Source of the DNA: an uncultured Bacilli bacterium
Lineage (GTDB): Bacteria > Bacillota_I > Bacilli_A > RFN20 > CAG-826
Assembly: GCA_905236715.1 (NCBI GenBank)
Contig: CAJOMQ010000006.1
Location: forward strand, 1-64,000
Length of the DNA stretch: 64,000 bases
Direction of reading: 5' to 3'
The notes under the pieces are model-generated. The model did no database searches. It was not told the DNA's origin and saw nothing but the letters and a program-made list of their open reading frames with translations. The position numbers were made by a program, and so were the translations under genes. Shown here piece after piece: positions 20,507 through 30,532 of the stretch. The stretch's first letter is position 1. Every line of letters begins with the position of its first letter.

Positions 20507-20557
20507 GGAAAAATGATAACATTTTTAATGTTTAATAAAAATATATATAATATTTCC
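20507..20557. promoter_or_regulatory. divergent promoter region, both sides leaderless type
   Basis: Only 51 bases separate the two divergent ATGs. On the minus strand TATCAT (20513-20518) ends 6 bases before the ung ATG. On the plus strand TATAAT (20546-20551) ends 6 bases before the ATG at 20558. Neither gene has a Shine-Dalgarno sequence, and -35 matches are poor. Confidence 0.6.
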
Positions 20558-21643
20558 ATGAAAGTATTTTTCGCTTTTAATCATCCTGCCCCATATAAAG
20601 TCAGAACTTTTAACGAATTAAATAAATATTTCGATATCTTTGTCATATTTGAAAGAACCAAGGCGAAAAATAGACCTCTTTCTTTTTATAACTGTAACCA
20701 GTATGACTTTCCGCATATGTTTTTAAAAAGAGGTAGTTTTGGGGATGAGCAATCAAATACAGGAGAACTAAAAAAATATCTCAAACACCATCACCAGGAA
20801 TATGACTTGATTGTCATGAATGGATATAGCACTATTTCGGAAATGCGTGCTATTAGATATCTAATTAAAAAGAAAATTCCTTATGTTTTACAAATTAATG
20901 GGGGAATTCCTCACAAAAATAATGCGATAAAAAGAAGACTGAAAAACTATTTCATTTCCCATGCCTATAAATATTTATCTCCAGGAGATATAGCCGATGA
21001 ATATTTACTAACTTATGGTGCTAAAAAAGAAGATATTCTCCACTACCCATACACAACACTAGAGCAAAAAGATAACTTAACTAATTTAATAAAAGACAAA
21101 GAACCAATTAGAAAAAAATATAATCTCCCATCTTCTCCATTATTTATTGCGGCCTCACAATTTATTGAAAGAAAAAATAATGTCTATCTCATACATTTAT
21201 TTAAAAATGTGAACGCCAATCTATTACTCATTGGTGATGGAAAAGAAAAAGATTTATATAAAGAAATCATTGAAAAAGAGAAAATAAATAATGTTTTTGT
21301 AAGAGATTTTGTTCCTAAAGAAACTCTATATGAAATTTTACAAGGAGCAGACTATTTCATCACTTTATCCAAAGAAGACATTTATGGTCATTCCACATTA
21401 GAAGCGCTCGCAAATGGATTACCAGTGATCTCTTCAGATAGAGTAATTAGTTCACGTCAGATTATCAAAAATAACGAAAATGGATTCCTTGTTTCTATAG
21501 AAAAGGAAGAGGAAATTTTGTCTGCCATTAACAATATTGGTAAAATAGATCTAAATAAATGTTTGGCAAGCGCGAAAGAATATACCATCGAAAATTCAGC
21601 CAAAACCATTGCGGACAAATTGAAAGGATTAATAAAACAGTGA
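20558..21643 (+). CDS. glycosyltransferase, GT4 family
   Basis: A 361-residue GT-B fold transferase. The N-terminal domain begins MKVFFAFNHPAPYKVRTFNE. The C-terminal domain has the sugar-nucleotide site: LLIGDGKEKD, VFVRDFVPKETLYEIL and the acidic motif EDIYGHSTLEALANGLPVIS (ExxxxxxxE-type, about 280-300). I start at 20558 because a TATAAT box ends 6 bases upstream; the 15 extra residues of the track ORF are transcribed promoter sequence. It is followed without a gap by a second glycosyltransferase (GTGA overlap). Probably cytoplasmic glycan or glycolipid assembly; sugar unknown. Confidence 0.82.
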   Translation: MKVFFAFNHPAPYKVRTFNELNKYFDIFVIFERTKAKNRPLSFYNCNQYDFPHMFLKRGSFGDEQSNTGELKKYLKHHHQEYDLIVMNGYSTISEMRAIRYLIKKKIPYVLQINGGIPHKNNAIKRRLKNYFISHAYKYLSPGDIADEYLLTYGAKKEDILHYPYTTLEQKDNLTNLIKDKEPIRKKYNLPSSPLFIAASQFIERKNNVYLIHLFKNVNANLLLIGDGKEKDLYKEIIEKEKINNVFVRDFVPKETLYEILQGADYFITLSKEDIYGHSTLEALANGLPVISSDRVISSRQIIKNNENGFLVSIEKEEEILSAINNIGKIDLNKCLASAKEYTIENSAKTIADKLKGLIKQ

Positions 21644-22794
21644 AAATCATATATTTCACCACTGCCATTGAAAGAGATGATTACCGTGATTTTGTGAAAT
21701 TATGGAATATTTCACTTAACCCATCGAACCAAAATTTCCATAATAAGATGGTTCGTTCATTGGGCATAAATAATCAGGTAGATGTTATATCTATTCGTCC
21801 TTTTTCTAAACGTCATTGCAAAGTGAAAAGATTAATTGGGGAAACAAAAACCGAAGGCAATATAACTTGGCATTATATTCCTATTCGTGGAAATCGTTTA
21901 ACTAGACCCGCGAATATTCAAAAAGAAGTTACTAAATTATTAAAGAAATTGGATTTAACTGATGCCATTTTCCTGAGTGATACCATCAATCCAAATGTCA
22001 TCACTAACGCCAATAAAGCCAAGAAAAAATATGGAAATCCATTGGTTGGAATATTAACAGATTCACCAAGTAATATTAGTGGAACGGGAAGATCATACAC
22101 TTTATATTTGTTAAAGCAAGGCAATGATTTAGATGGATATATCGCCTTAACAAATGGTCTTAATGATTTATTTAACGAGAATAAAAAACCATCAATTATT
22201 AATGAAGGAATTGTGGAAGAAGATAAAATTATTCCCAAAGAAAATAAATATGGAAAATATTTCTTTTTTGGGGGAGCCTTATTAGAAAGATATGGCATTT
22301 ATAATTTGGTATCCGCTTTTAATAAATTAAAATGTGATGATGCAAAATTAATCATCTGTGGTCACCATGGTGATGAAAGAAAATTAAAAGAGGCTTTTAA
22401 TAAGAACCCCAATATTAAATATCTAAAAATTCTCCCAGTAAAAGAAGTTTTGCAATTAGAAGCTAATGCTTTAGCCAATATCAACCCAAGACCATATAAC
22501 CACGACTTAGATAAATTTTCTATCCCCAGTAAAACAATTGAATATTTTATTTCTGGAAAGCCCACAATTACTGCCAAAAGCACAATATTAGAAAATTACT
22601 TTCATAACGAGGCAATTTGGTGTGGATACGCTAAAGAAGATGAATTATTACAAGCTATGCAAAAAGTTTTAAAAATGGATGAAGATAAACAACTAAAAAT
22701 GGGTCAAGAAGCCAAAAAGAAAGCACTTGAACTATATTCATTAAGTGCCGTTAATAAAAAATTAAATGAGTTTTTAAGACAATTCATCAATTAA
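21640..22794 (+). CDS. glycosyltransferase, GT4-like
   Basis: 384 residues from GTG 21640. The track's longer start lies inside the upstream gene; GTG overlaps the previous stop (GTGA) and has AAGGA upstream, so coupling is likely. It has a Rossmann-like N-domain (IIYFTTAIERDDY) and a C-domain with KYFFFGGALLERYG, LIICGHHGDE, NINPRPYNHDLDKFSIPSK (nucleotide-sugar ribose/phosphate region) and a GKPTITAKS loop. Family placement is by fold-level resemblance. Its 3' end overlaps the convergent gene by 21 bases. Confidence 0.72.
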   Translation: MKIIYFTTAIERDDYRDFVKLWNISLNPSNQNFHNKMVRSLGINNQVDVISIRPFSKRHCKVKRLIGETKTEGNITWHYIPIRGNRLTRPANIQKEVTKLLKKLDLTDAIFLSDTINPNVITNANKAKKKYGNPLVGILTDSPSNISGTGRSYTLYLLKQGNDLDGYIALTNGLNDLFNENKKPSIINEGIVEEDKIIPKENKYGKYFFFGGALLERYGIYNLVSAFNKLKCDDAKLIICGHHGDERKLKEAFNKNPNIKYLKILPVKEVLQLEANALANINPRPYNHDLDKFSIPSKTIEYFISGKPTITAKSTILENYFHNEAIWCGYAKEDELLQAMQKVLKMDEDKQLKMGQEAKKKALELYSLSAVNKKLNEFLRQFIN

Positions 22795-23961
22795 GATTTG
22801 ATTAATGTCTTTTCCCACTTTTTCTAAATTAAAATGATGCAAGAAATATTCTCGGTTAGCATTTCCGAGATTTTCTTTTTCTTCTTTGCTAAAACGGGCA
22901 ATTTTTTCAATGCCAATAGCTAATGAATTAGCGTTTTCTTCAACAAAAATGCCACCTTTTGCTTCTTCTAACACTTTCTTACCATCGCCTTTTAACATTG
23001 CTAGAATAGGTTTACCAAAAGCCATAGACATCACTAATTTGTTAGGAATAGTTTTGCCAACATAGCCTTCACCTTTTAAAGAAACATATAAAGCGTCCGC
23101 ACTTTGGAAATATGCAGCGGCTTGTTTCGCGGGAATCGGCCCATGATAAAACACTTTATCTTGTAAATTTAAACTGTTAATTTTTTCCACTAATAAATCA
23201 GACATTGGCCCCATACCAATGATATGGAATTTGACATTATCGGTATTTAATAATTTCATGGCGTCAGGAATTAATTCTGTCAATTGAATTTGGCCAAGAT
23301 TACCACAATATAAAATATTCGTTCCGTCAGGGTATTGATATGGTGGAACATCACTATTTTCCACGAGAGATGGCTGTGGAATATATGTCATTTTCTTATT
23401 TGGTAATTTTAAAACATCCGCAAAATATTCTCTAAATGAGGGGGAGCCCACAATGATATGATCGACATGTTTATAAAGTTTTTTAGACCAATCATAAAGA
23501 ATTTTATATGTTAGCGATTTTCTTTTTACCGCATGAGTCACTAAAACACTTTCGGGCCATAAATCAACACAATGAACAACATGTTTGACGTGATGTTTCT
23601 TCTTATACAAATTACCGGCAGCTAAAATAGTCACTGGTGATAAAGACATCGAATAAACGATATCATAATTTTCACGACATTTCTTTATCCATGTTTTCGA
23701 ATTTTTCCAAAATGATAAATAATTTTCGATAATCGAAAGTCGATTCTTTTTTCTTGGTCTTAAATTGACACGGTGGACTTTAACACCATTGATTTCTTCA
23801 TATTTGATATCTTTATATTTAGGCAAAATATAGCCATAGCCGTAATTGGGCTTACCAGTTAAAACGGTAACATCATTACCTTGCCTTACTAAATCTTCAC
23901 AAATCTTCGATATGACAAAATTTTCTGGGAAATAAAACTGACATACAACAAGAATTTTCAT
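22774..23961 (-). CDS. glycosyltransferase, GT4 family, WbuB/WcaI-like
   Basis: 395 residues. The N-terminus KILVVCQFYFPENFVISKICEDL and VLTGKPNYGYGYILPKY are typical of the WbuB-type enzymes that add N-acetyl-amino sugars in O-antigen and capsule pathways. The C-domain shows NILYCGNLGQIQ, FHIIGMGPMSDLL, FYHGPIPAKQAAAYF and KTIPNKLVMSMAFGKPILA. It is transcribed alone on the minus strand within a plus-strand glycan cluster. TAAAAT ends 6 bases before the ATG and no ribosome site is present. Confidence 0.82.
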   Translation of the reverse strand: MKILVVCQFYFPENFVISKICEDLVRQGNDVTVLTGKPNYGYGYILPKYKDIKYEEINGVKVHRVNLRPRKKNRLSIIENYLSFWKNSKTWIKKCRENYDIVYSMSLSPVTILAAGNLYKKKHHVKHVVHCVDLWPESVLVTHAVKRKSLTYKILYDWSKKLYKHVDHIIVGSPSFREYFADVLKLPNKKMTYIPQPSLVENSDVPPYQYPDGTNILYCGNLGQIQLTELIPDAMKLLNTDNVKFHIIGMGPMSDLLVEKINSLNLQDKVFYHGPIPAKQAAAYFQSADALYVSLKGEGYVGKTIPNKLVMSMAFGKPILAMLKGDGKKVLEEAKGGIFVEENANSLAIGIEKIARFSKEEKENLGNANREYFLHHFNLEKVGKDINQILIDELS

Positions 23962-23967
23962 GTTCCT

Positions 23968-23973
23968 ATTTTA
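23968..23973 (-). promoter_or_regulatory. -10 box of the WbuB-like gene, leaderless type
   Basis: TAAAAT on the minus strand, then AGGAAC and ATG. AGGA sits too close to the start codon to act as a ribosome site. The -35 is not convincing. Confidence 0.5.
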
Positions 23974-24018
23974 CTCGCATTTTATAAATAACGTTAGTCA
24001 TTATCTATAAATCATTAG

Positions 24019-24024
24019 TATAAT
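24019..24024 (+). promoter_or_regulatory. -10 box of the flippase gene, leaderless type
   Basis: TATAAT, then GAGAGAA (7 bases) and ATG at 24032. The track's earlier ATG (24023) overlaps the hexamer itself and cannot be in the transcript if this box is used. Confidence 0.6.
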
Positions 24025-24031
24025 GAGAGAA

Positions 24032-25567
24032 ATGAAAAACAATATCCGTATTAATGTCATAGTTAATGTCATAAGAACATTAGTCCTTACATTATTATCA
24101 TTTATTACCTTCCCATGGGTCTGCCGTTATCTAGGAGATTCAGCGGTAGGTGCATATACATGGGCTAACACATTTGTTTCCTACTTTCTTATTCTCGCTA
24201 AAATCGGTATTCCTAATTTAGCGGTAAGAGAATGCGTCAAAGTCCGTGATGATAAAGAAAAATTATCTAATAAAGCCCAAGGATTTTTCCTCCTACAATT
24301 AATCGCTACAGCATTATCATTCGGTTTAATGTCCATTGTGGTTTTTACTGTTCCAGCGATTAGAGAATCCGCTTCATTAATATTCATTTTATCTATCAAC
24401 TTTTTAGTAGGTGCCTTCTCATTTGAGTGGATTTTCATCGCGCTAGAAAAACAATTTTATATGTCAGTGAGAAGCATTGTTACATTAACTCTTGCGGCCA
24501 TTTTAATTATTGTGATGGTCACCACTCCTAGTGACATTTACATTTATTCCTTAATTACAGTCAGCGTTACGGTAGTTACCACTATCTGTAATTTGGTTTA
24601 TGTGAGGAAATTTATTTCATTCAAAAAAACAATGCCTTTTGTTTTGAAACAATACGCAAAACCCCTATTAATTTTATGTTCTTTATCTTTAATACTTTCT
24701 TTATATAACCAAACTGATACCTTTATTTTAGGCTTCATTAATCCTAGTAAATCTGATGTTGCATCTTATTCTGTTGGTATAAAAGGAATTGATATTATTA
24801 TTGGTATCATTACCTCTTTAAGCACCGTATTTATTCCGCGAGCGGCATATTATTATGAAAAAGAAGATAAAAGGTTCTTTAATAATCTCACCAAATATTC
24901 TATTAACATTTGTTTATTTGTGGTATTACCGGCAATCGTAACAATGTCTATATTATCTAAACCGATATGTTCATTGATTTCTGGTACATATGATTATTCT
25001 AGTGTTGATGCTAGCTATAAAGATGCGCCTATTGTTCTTATCACTCTATCAGCGATGATGCTCACATATTCTTTAGGTGATATTATCTATGGACAAATAT
25101 TACTCCCGATGAAAAAAGAAAAATATTATTTAATCGCTATTGCTACTGGAACAGTATTAAACGCTATATTGTCTATTGTTTTAGGTGGCGTTATTGCGCC
25201 TAGGTTAGATTGGATGTCTCCAGCATTAGGTGTTGCTCTTGGAACCGTGGTGACAGATTTATTGATAATCATATTCTTATTAGCTTTAACGTGGAAATGG
25301 GTCAAAAAAGCTATCTTTAATTACAATTCATTAAAATTATTAATTGCGAATGTGGCCATATTAGTAGTTTCATTATTGCTCTATCAACCATTATTTAATT
25401 TATGGTCCTTAATGCATTTATCACAATCGATTTCCTGCATTTTAGAATTGATCAGCATCGTCCTTATTGACGCGATTATATATTTAGTTTTATTAGGTCT
25501 AATGAAAGAAGATTTAGTTTATTCTTTTATAAGAAAAAATAAAACGGGAGAAAATCAACAAATCTAG
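24032..25567 (+). CDS. polysaccharide flippase, Wzx/MATE-like
   Basis: 511 residues, 12 to 14 membrane segments, polysaccharide-synthase type. It begins NIRINVIVNVIRTLVLTLLSF and contains the early motif FPWVCRYLGDSAVGAYTWANT and a late RLDWMSPALGVALGTVVTD, as in lipid-linked oligosaccharide flippases. It presumably moves undecaprenyl- or lipid-linked sugar units made by the neighbouring glycosyltransferases to the outside. Start chosen at 24032 from the -10 box. It ends at a strong bidirectional terminator. Confidence 0.85.
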   Translation: MKNNIRINVIVNVIRTLVLTLLSFITFPWVCRYLGDSAVGAYTWANTFVSYFLILAKIGIPNLAVRECVKVRDDKEKLSNKAQGFFLLQLIATALSFGLMSIVVFTVPAIRESASLIFILSINFLVGAFSFEWIFIALEKQFYMSVRSIVTLTLAAILIIVMVTTPSDIYIYSLITVSVTVVTTICNLVYVRKFISFKKTMPFVLKQYAKPLLILCSLSLILSLYNQTDTFILGFINPSKSDVASYSVGIKGIDIIIGIITSLSTVFIPRAAYYYEKEDKRFFNNLTKYSINICLFVVLPAIVTMSILSKPICSLISGTYDYSSVDASYKDAPIVLITLSAMMLTYSLGDIIYGQILLPMKKEKYYLIAIATGTVLNAILSIVLGGVIAPRLDWMSPALGVALGTVVTDLLIIIFLLALTWKWVKKAIFNYNSLKLLIANVAILVVSLLLYQPLFNLWSLMHLSQSISCILELISIVLIDAIIYLVLLGLMKEDLVYSFIRKNKTGENQQI

Positions 25568-25596
25568 CTTCCTCAGTATTTTTACCATTGCATAAT

Positions 25597-25624
25597 AAAA
25601 GGGCCGTCAAACGGCCCATTTTTA
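25597..25624. terminator. bidirectional terminator
   Basis: GGGCCGT caa ACGGCCC, a 7-bp GC-rich stem with A and T runs on both sides. It separates the flippase gene from the convergent BspA-like gene. Confidence 0.9.
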
Positions 25625-25636
25625 AGGATTTAACGA

Positions 25637-28357
25637 CTATTCAACGGTAATACCGGAGATGGTAACTGTCAAAGTGACATCACCAACTACATATGTACCA
25701 TTAACAGAAGTCATACCAGATTCTAATTTTTCCCATAAGATATCCTTTAAGCCATCAATAGTGATAGGATTAGAATCACTATATTCGGCGGTAAAAGATA
25801 AACCGGTGGAATCAAAACTTTCACCAGCAACATAAGATGTTTTTTCTAATGTTCCCGTATAAGTCAAATTGGTTAAAAGAATATCTTGAGGATTAGATGA
25901 ATCTCCGTTCCAATATGCTACACCAGGTTTTTTAATTTCCTCAGCACCTAAAATGACAGCCGAATAAGCTTGTTCACTATCTATATAGGAATCACTTAAG
26001 TTGACACTTGCTAATTCTTTTAAAGTGCGGCAGAAATAAATTGGTAAACGGGTATTGTCATCATGAAGAGTGTTGACAAAAGCACCGTCTAAAATTTGCG
26101 TAACATTCTTTGGCACGACAACATAATCTAAGGATTTAGCGCCATTGAAAGCATTACTTTGAATAGCGGTCACTGTTTCTGGTAAATCAACATGTGCTAA
26201 TTTTTCACAATTATAGAATAGTTGCGCACCGACAGTTCTAAATTGCGTATCTTTTAAATCGATAGTTGTTAAATTAGTGCATCCAGAGAAAACTCCACTA
26301 CCTAAAGAAGTAACTTTAGAAGGAAGCGATACATTATCTAATTTCGTATCATTTAAGAAAGCATAATTGCCAATAGAATTAAGAATAGAAGAAGGACCAA
26401 ATTCAATTTCTTCTAAATTCGCGGCATTAGCAAATCCATAAGAGCCAATGGAACGCACATTACCACTTAATTTAATTTTAGTGGCGTTGGTGTTAGCAAA
26501 TGTGTAATTAGTATTGTTGTTATAAGAGTCGTTATGAGTGGTACGAAGAGTGTGAGGGAAAGTAAATGTTCCTTCGTCACATCCTGGTAATTGATTGCCA
26601 TCATCACCATATAAAGCAATTGTGGTTAATTTATCACAATTATTAAATGATTTAGAACGGATATCTCTCACACCAATCAAAGTACCAGCGCCATAGGCAC
26701 CATCATCAGCCACATAATAATTCATCGGCGTTAATAAATAGGCTTTACCAGATGAAGATAAATTAAGTTCATAGAAGTTTTTCTCACTGACAATATATAA
26801 ATCAGGAGAAGAACCTTTTAATTGTTCAACTTCATCACTACTTAATGTAAATGTAGCGGAAGGAATACCATATTGCGATGGTAAATTATTGATAGTAAAT
26901 GTTAATGAGCCATCACTAGCCACAATAGCGGAAACAGAAGCATCAACATAATCGCCTTTAAGTTTTAAACTGAAATTATTGGAAGATAATGTATATGAAC
27001 CGCTTGCTTCTTCGCTTTCATAAATAGGATGACCTTCTTCATCAACAGTGATACTATCTAAATCAACTAAATAATTTGGATTGCCATATAAAGATACTTT
27101 TGTAAGGTTTTTACAATCTTCAAAAGTCATGTCTAAGATACTGGTAACATTTTTAGGAACCACAAATTCACTAAAAGCGGTGTTACTAAAGGCTTCCATA
27201 CCAAAGCTATTAACGTAATCAATCGCAGAATTATCGGTATCTCCCCAATAGATGTGAGATAAAGAAGTGCAATCTTTAAACATCGCCTCAGATACAGAAG
27301 TAAATGTTTCGTTCGCGGGATAAATAACGGTCTCTAAATTTGTACAGCCTTGGAAAATGCCAATGCCCATGTTTTTCACATTGTGAAGAGCAGGAATATC
27401 TTCCACCGCCGTATTAGCGAAAGCATAATCACCAACTTCGGTTAAAATATCAGAGAAAGTAATATCTTCTAATTGCGTACAATTTTGGAAAGCACCATCA
27501 CCAATTTTGGTAATTTGTGAATTAGTAAAACTAATACCTTTCAAGTTAGTGCAATTATAAAATGTTTTGCTACCGACATCATTTAAGAAAGAAGGTAAAT
27601 CGATATAGACAATCTTTTTGTTATTTTGGAATAAACCAGAAACAAAATTAATAACGCCTAAATCATCAAAATCATAAATATTGCCGTCAGAAACGCCATA
27701 TTTTGTCTTAATATTATTTCTTTCTTCAATTGATAACTTAGAATCAACTAAGGCGGTATTATCGGCAAAATAATCAGGGCCTAAATAAAGCAAAACGCCA
27801 CTAGGAATGCGATAAAATCCTTTGGGATCTTCCACTAATTTGTTATAAAAAGCGGTGTCTTTAAAGGCATCTGGGCCAATATAAGAAAGCGAATTATTCC
27901 ATGAAATTTCGGAAAGATTTTTTAAGCCGTAGAAAGCTTTTTCACCAACAGTATTAACGTATTTAGTGAAAATAATTTTCTTAATTTCATTATGGCCATT
28001 AAAAGCTTCAGGAGCAATTGAGGTCACTTTATAACCTTGTACTTTTTCAGGAATACGGAAAGTGCTTGGATAGGTTGTATTAGGATCCAATTTATAAAGA
28101 GTTAAAGTTGGTTCTTCCGCGTTAGGGTTAGAAGCGTCTTTCGGAGTGTAATAGAATTGGATATTAGTCAAATAATCCATATCTTGGAGCCATAAATTAG
28201 CCGCGGTGATGCCAAAAGCAATCGCGCCAATAACTAAAACACCAGTAATGGATAAACCAATAATATAGTTTCTTTTTTTAGGAGAAATACGATGTTTTGA
28301 CTCAACTATGGTATCATCAACGACATCCGCACCGAGTTCTAAAATATCACGTGCCAT
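25637..28357 (-). CDS. BspA-like leucine-rich-repeat surface protein
   Basis: 906 residues. A short basic cytoplasmic N-terminus and one membrane anchor (about 29-51) are followed by many LRR_5 repeats of about 23 residues (for example KIGDGAFQNCTQLEDITF and LGSGVFSGCTNLTTIDL), split by a non-repeat segment at about 445-570. The C-terminus has an Ig-like domain (SYVAGESFDSTGLSF...). BspA-type proteins bind host or matrix proteins. It starts just after oppF with AGGAGG, so it is the last gene of the first opp operon, unusual company for a surface protein. Confidence 0.85.
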   Translation of the reverse strand: MARDILELGADVVDDTIVESKHRISPKKRNYIIGLSITGVLVIGAIAFGITAANLWLQDMDYLTNIQFYYTPKDASNPNAEEPTLTLYKLDPNTTYPSTFRIPEKVQGYKVTSIAPEAFNGHNEIKKIIFTKYVNTVGEKAFYGLKNLSEISWNNSLSYIGPDAFKDTAFYNKLVEDPKGFYRIPSGVLLYLGPDYFADNTALVDSKLSIEERNNIKTKYGVSDGNIYDFDDLGVINFVSGLFQNNKKIVYIDLPSFLNDVGSKTFYNCTNLKGISFTNSQITKIGDGAFQNCTQLEDITFSDILTEVGDYAFANTAVEDIPALHNVKNMGIGIFQGCTNLETVIYPANETFTSVSEAMFKDCTSLSHIYWGDTDNSAIDYVNSFGMEAFSNTAFSEFVVPKNVTSILDMTFEDCKNLTKVSLYGNPNYLVDLDSITVDEEGHPIYESEEASGSYTLSSNNFSLKLKGDYVDASVSAIVASDGSLTFTINNLPSQYGIPSATFTLSSDEVEQLKGSSPDLYIVSEKNFYELNLSSSGKAYLLTPMNYYVADDGAYGAGTLIGVRDIRSKSFNNCDKLTTIALYGDDGNQLPGCDEGTFTFPHTLRTTHNDSYNNNTNYTFANTNATKIKLSGNVRSIGSYGFANAANLEEIEFGPSSILNSIGNYAFLNDTKLDNVSLPSKVTSLGSGVFSGCTNLTTIDLKDTQFRTVGAQLFYNCEKLAHVDLPETVTAIQSNAFNGAKSLDYVVVPKNVTQILDGAFVNTLHDDNTRLPIYFCRTLKELASVNLSDSYIDSEQAYSAVILGAEEIKKPGVAYWNGDSSNPQDILLTNLTYTGTLEKTSYVAGESFDSTGLSFTAEYSDSNPITIDGLKDILWEKLESGMTSVNGTYVVGDVTLTVTISGITVE

Positions 28358-29400
28358 TAATTCTTACCTCCTAATCTTTCTAATTCTTTTTTGTATGCTT
28401 CTAATTCAGGAGTATTGCAACGGACAAAATGTTCCGGTTCAATTTCCACTAATTGAGGAGCGTCACTTTTCACATAATGATGTATTTCATGTGGATTATA
28501 TACAACAATCTCTTTCTTCTTTTCGATATTGGGATCAGGAATAGGAACCGCAGAAAGTAGAGATTTAGTATAAGGATGTAAAGGTGCTTCGAAAAGTCTA
28601 TTCGCACTAGCGATTTCCACAATATGGCCGGCATAAATAACGGCAATACGGTCAGAAATGTATTTCACCACGGATAAGTCGTGAGCAATAAATAAAACCG
28701 TTAAATTACGTTCTTGTTGGAACTCTTTGATTAAATTAAGTACTTGCGCACGAATAGAAACGTCTAAGGCGGAAATAGGTTCATCAGCAATAATGAATTC
28801 GGGATTCATAATCATCGCACGAGCGATACCAATTCTTTGTCTTTGACCACCAGAGAATTCGTGGGGATAACGCGTCAAATATTCGGGACGTAAGCCCACT
28901 CTTTGCATCATCTTAGTGACTTTATCAAGACGGTCGTTTTCATCTTTATATAATTTAAATGCGCGCAAACCTTCAGAAACAATATAGTCGATATTTGCAC
29001 GGTCATTTAAAGAATCACCTGGGTCTTGGAAGATCATTTGCATCTTTGTTTTTAATAATCTTTCCGTGGATTTAGGAATTTTTCCAGAAATCGGAACGTT
29101 GTTATAGGTAACAACACCACCACTGACTGGATTAATACGAATTAATGCACGGCCAATCGTGGTTTTACCAGAGCCAGATTCGCCCACTAAACCAAGAATT
29201 TCACCACGTCTGATGTCTAAATTTAAGTGGTTAATAATAACTCTTTCAATAGAACCAATTTTAAAAGCCACACGCATATCGCGCATCTTGACGATAATAT
29301 CATCATCTTCAGGATGATCTTTACGGCCTTGTTCAAAGATATCAAGGGCTGTTTCTTCGGAGCCAGGCACTTCTTGTTTGGATAATTTATTCTTTGCCAT
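28357..29400 (-). CDS. oppF: oligopeptide ABC transporter ATPase OppF
   Basis: 347 residues. Walker A GESGSGKTTIGR (about 75-86), Q-loop MIFQDPGDSLNDR, signature FSGGQRQRIGIARA, Walker B EFIIADEPISALD, H-loop IAHDLS, and the Opp/Dpp C-terminal region HPYTKSLLSAVP. Energises peptide uptake together with OppD. It starts at the oppD stop (TAATG) and is preceded by GGAGG. Here the ORF carries no large insertion. Confidence 0.93.
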   Translation of the reverse strand: MAKNKLSKQEVPGSEETALDIFEQGRKDHPEDDDIIVKMRDMRVAFKIGSIERVIINHLNLDIRRGEILGLVGESGSGKTTIGRALIRINPVSGGVVTYNNVPISGKIPKSTERLLKTKMQMIFQDPGDSLNDRANIDYIVSEGLRAFKLYKDENDRLDKVTKMMQRVGLRPEYLTRYPHEFSGGQRQRIGIARAMIMNPEFIIADEPISALDVSIRAQVLNLIKEFQQERNLTVLFIAHDLSVVKYISDRIAVIYAGHIVEIASANRLFEAPLHPYTKSLLSAVPIPDPNIEKKKEIVVYNPHEIHHYVKSDAPQLVEIEPEHFVRCNTPELEAYKKELERLGGKN

Positions 29401-30521
29401 TATTCTTCAACGCCCTCCTGTCTTTTTAATTCTTTGGCTGCGTTTTTCATTCTCTCGTGGAGTTCTTCAATGACCTTTGGTTTTTGTACCTTAGGCGCAC
29501 GAGGGTCTAATAACCACGTTTTCGCGCAGTGCGTTTCACTGATTTGAAACATTGGTGGTTCTTTCACGAAATCAATATTCATCGCATATTCATTACGAGG
29601 AGCAAAGGCATCACCGATAATTTCGGAAGAGAATGATGGGGGATTACCTTTAATATAACTTAATGGTTCATCTTTAGTACCAAGTTGGGGTAATGAGCAT
29701 AACAAGGCCCAAGTATATGGGTGTGCGGGACGATAGAAAATATCTTCAACAGTGCCGTATTCGATAATTTGTCCACCATACATCACCGCGATACGATCCG
29801 CCACATTAGCCACAACACCTAAGTCATGGGTAATGAAAATTGTGGTCCAATGATATTCTTGTTGTAATTCTTTAATTAAGGCAATAATTTGTGCTTGCAC
29901 AGTCACATCTAACGCAGTGGTCGGTTCATCACAAATGAGAATTTCAGGACGACAAGCAAGAGCGATAGCGATAACCACTCTTTGACGCATACCACCAGAA
30001 TATTGGAATGGATAATCGTTATAACGACTTTCCGCATTAGGAATATGCACTTTCTTTAATAATCTAATCGCTTCTTCTTTGGCTTCTTTTTTGTTAAGTC
30101 CATGATGTAAACGTAAGACTTCGCTAATTTGGAAACCAATGGTTAATAAAGGATTTAAAGAAGTCATTGGATCTTGGAAAATCGTCGCAATTTTCTTGCC
30201 TCTAATGGGTTGCCATTCTGCATTAGTGGTATATTTAGCAATGTCTTCACCATGGAACATGATGGAACCACCAGTCACACGACCATTGCTATCAAGCATA
30301 CCGGTAAATGTTTTTGTGGTCACGGATTTACCAGAACCAGATTCACCAACAATGGCTAATGTTTCACCTTTATAAACTTTTAAAGAGATGTTACGAATAA
30401 CATTAATTTTTTTACCACGAACAGTGAAACCAACAGATAGATTTTTGACGTCTAAAACAACCTCTGGTTCGTCATTTTCGGGAGTATTAGCTATGACTTC
30501 AATTTTGTTTTCTTCTACCAT
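29400..30521 (-). CDS. oppD: oligopeptide ABC transporter ATPase OppD
   Basis: 373 residues of ordinary layout: Walker [13 protein letters not shown] (about 56-67), Q-loop [13 protein letters not shown], signature [15 protein letters not shown], Walker [15 protein letters not shown]-loop ITHDLG, then [14 protein letters not shown] and the C-terminal cysteine-poor tail. The start is led by AGGAGG. It serves as a built-in comparison for the enlarged OppD at 61529-63727, with which it shares the ending (EEPPMF-like, H-A-W-LDPRAP). Confidence 0.93.
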   Translation of the reverse strand: MVEENKIEVIANTPENDEPEVVLDVKNLSVGFTVRGKKINVIRNISLKVYKGETLAIVGESGSGKSVTTKTFTGMLDSNGRVTGGSIMFHGEDIAKYTTNAEWQPIRGKKIATIFQDPMTSLNPLLTIGFQISEVLRLHHGLNKKEAKEEAIRLLKKVHIPNAESRYNDYPFQYSGGMRQRVVIAIALACRPEILICDEPTTALDVTVQAQIIALIKELQQEYHWTTIFITHDLGVVANVADRIAVMYGGQIIEYGTVEDIFYRPAHPYTWALLCSLPQLGTKDEPLSYIKGNPPSFSSEIIGDAFAPRNEYAMNIDFVKEPPMFQISETHCAKTWLLDPRAPKVQKPKVIEELHERMKNAAKELKRQEGVEE

Positions 30522-30532
30522 AAGCTAACCTC

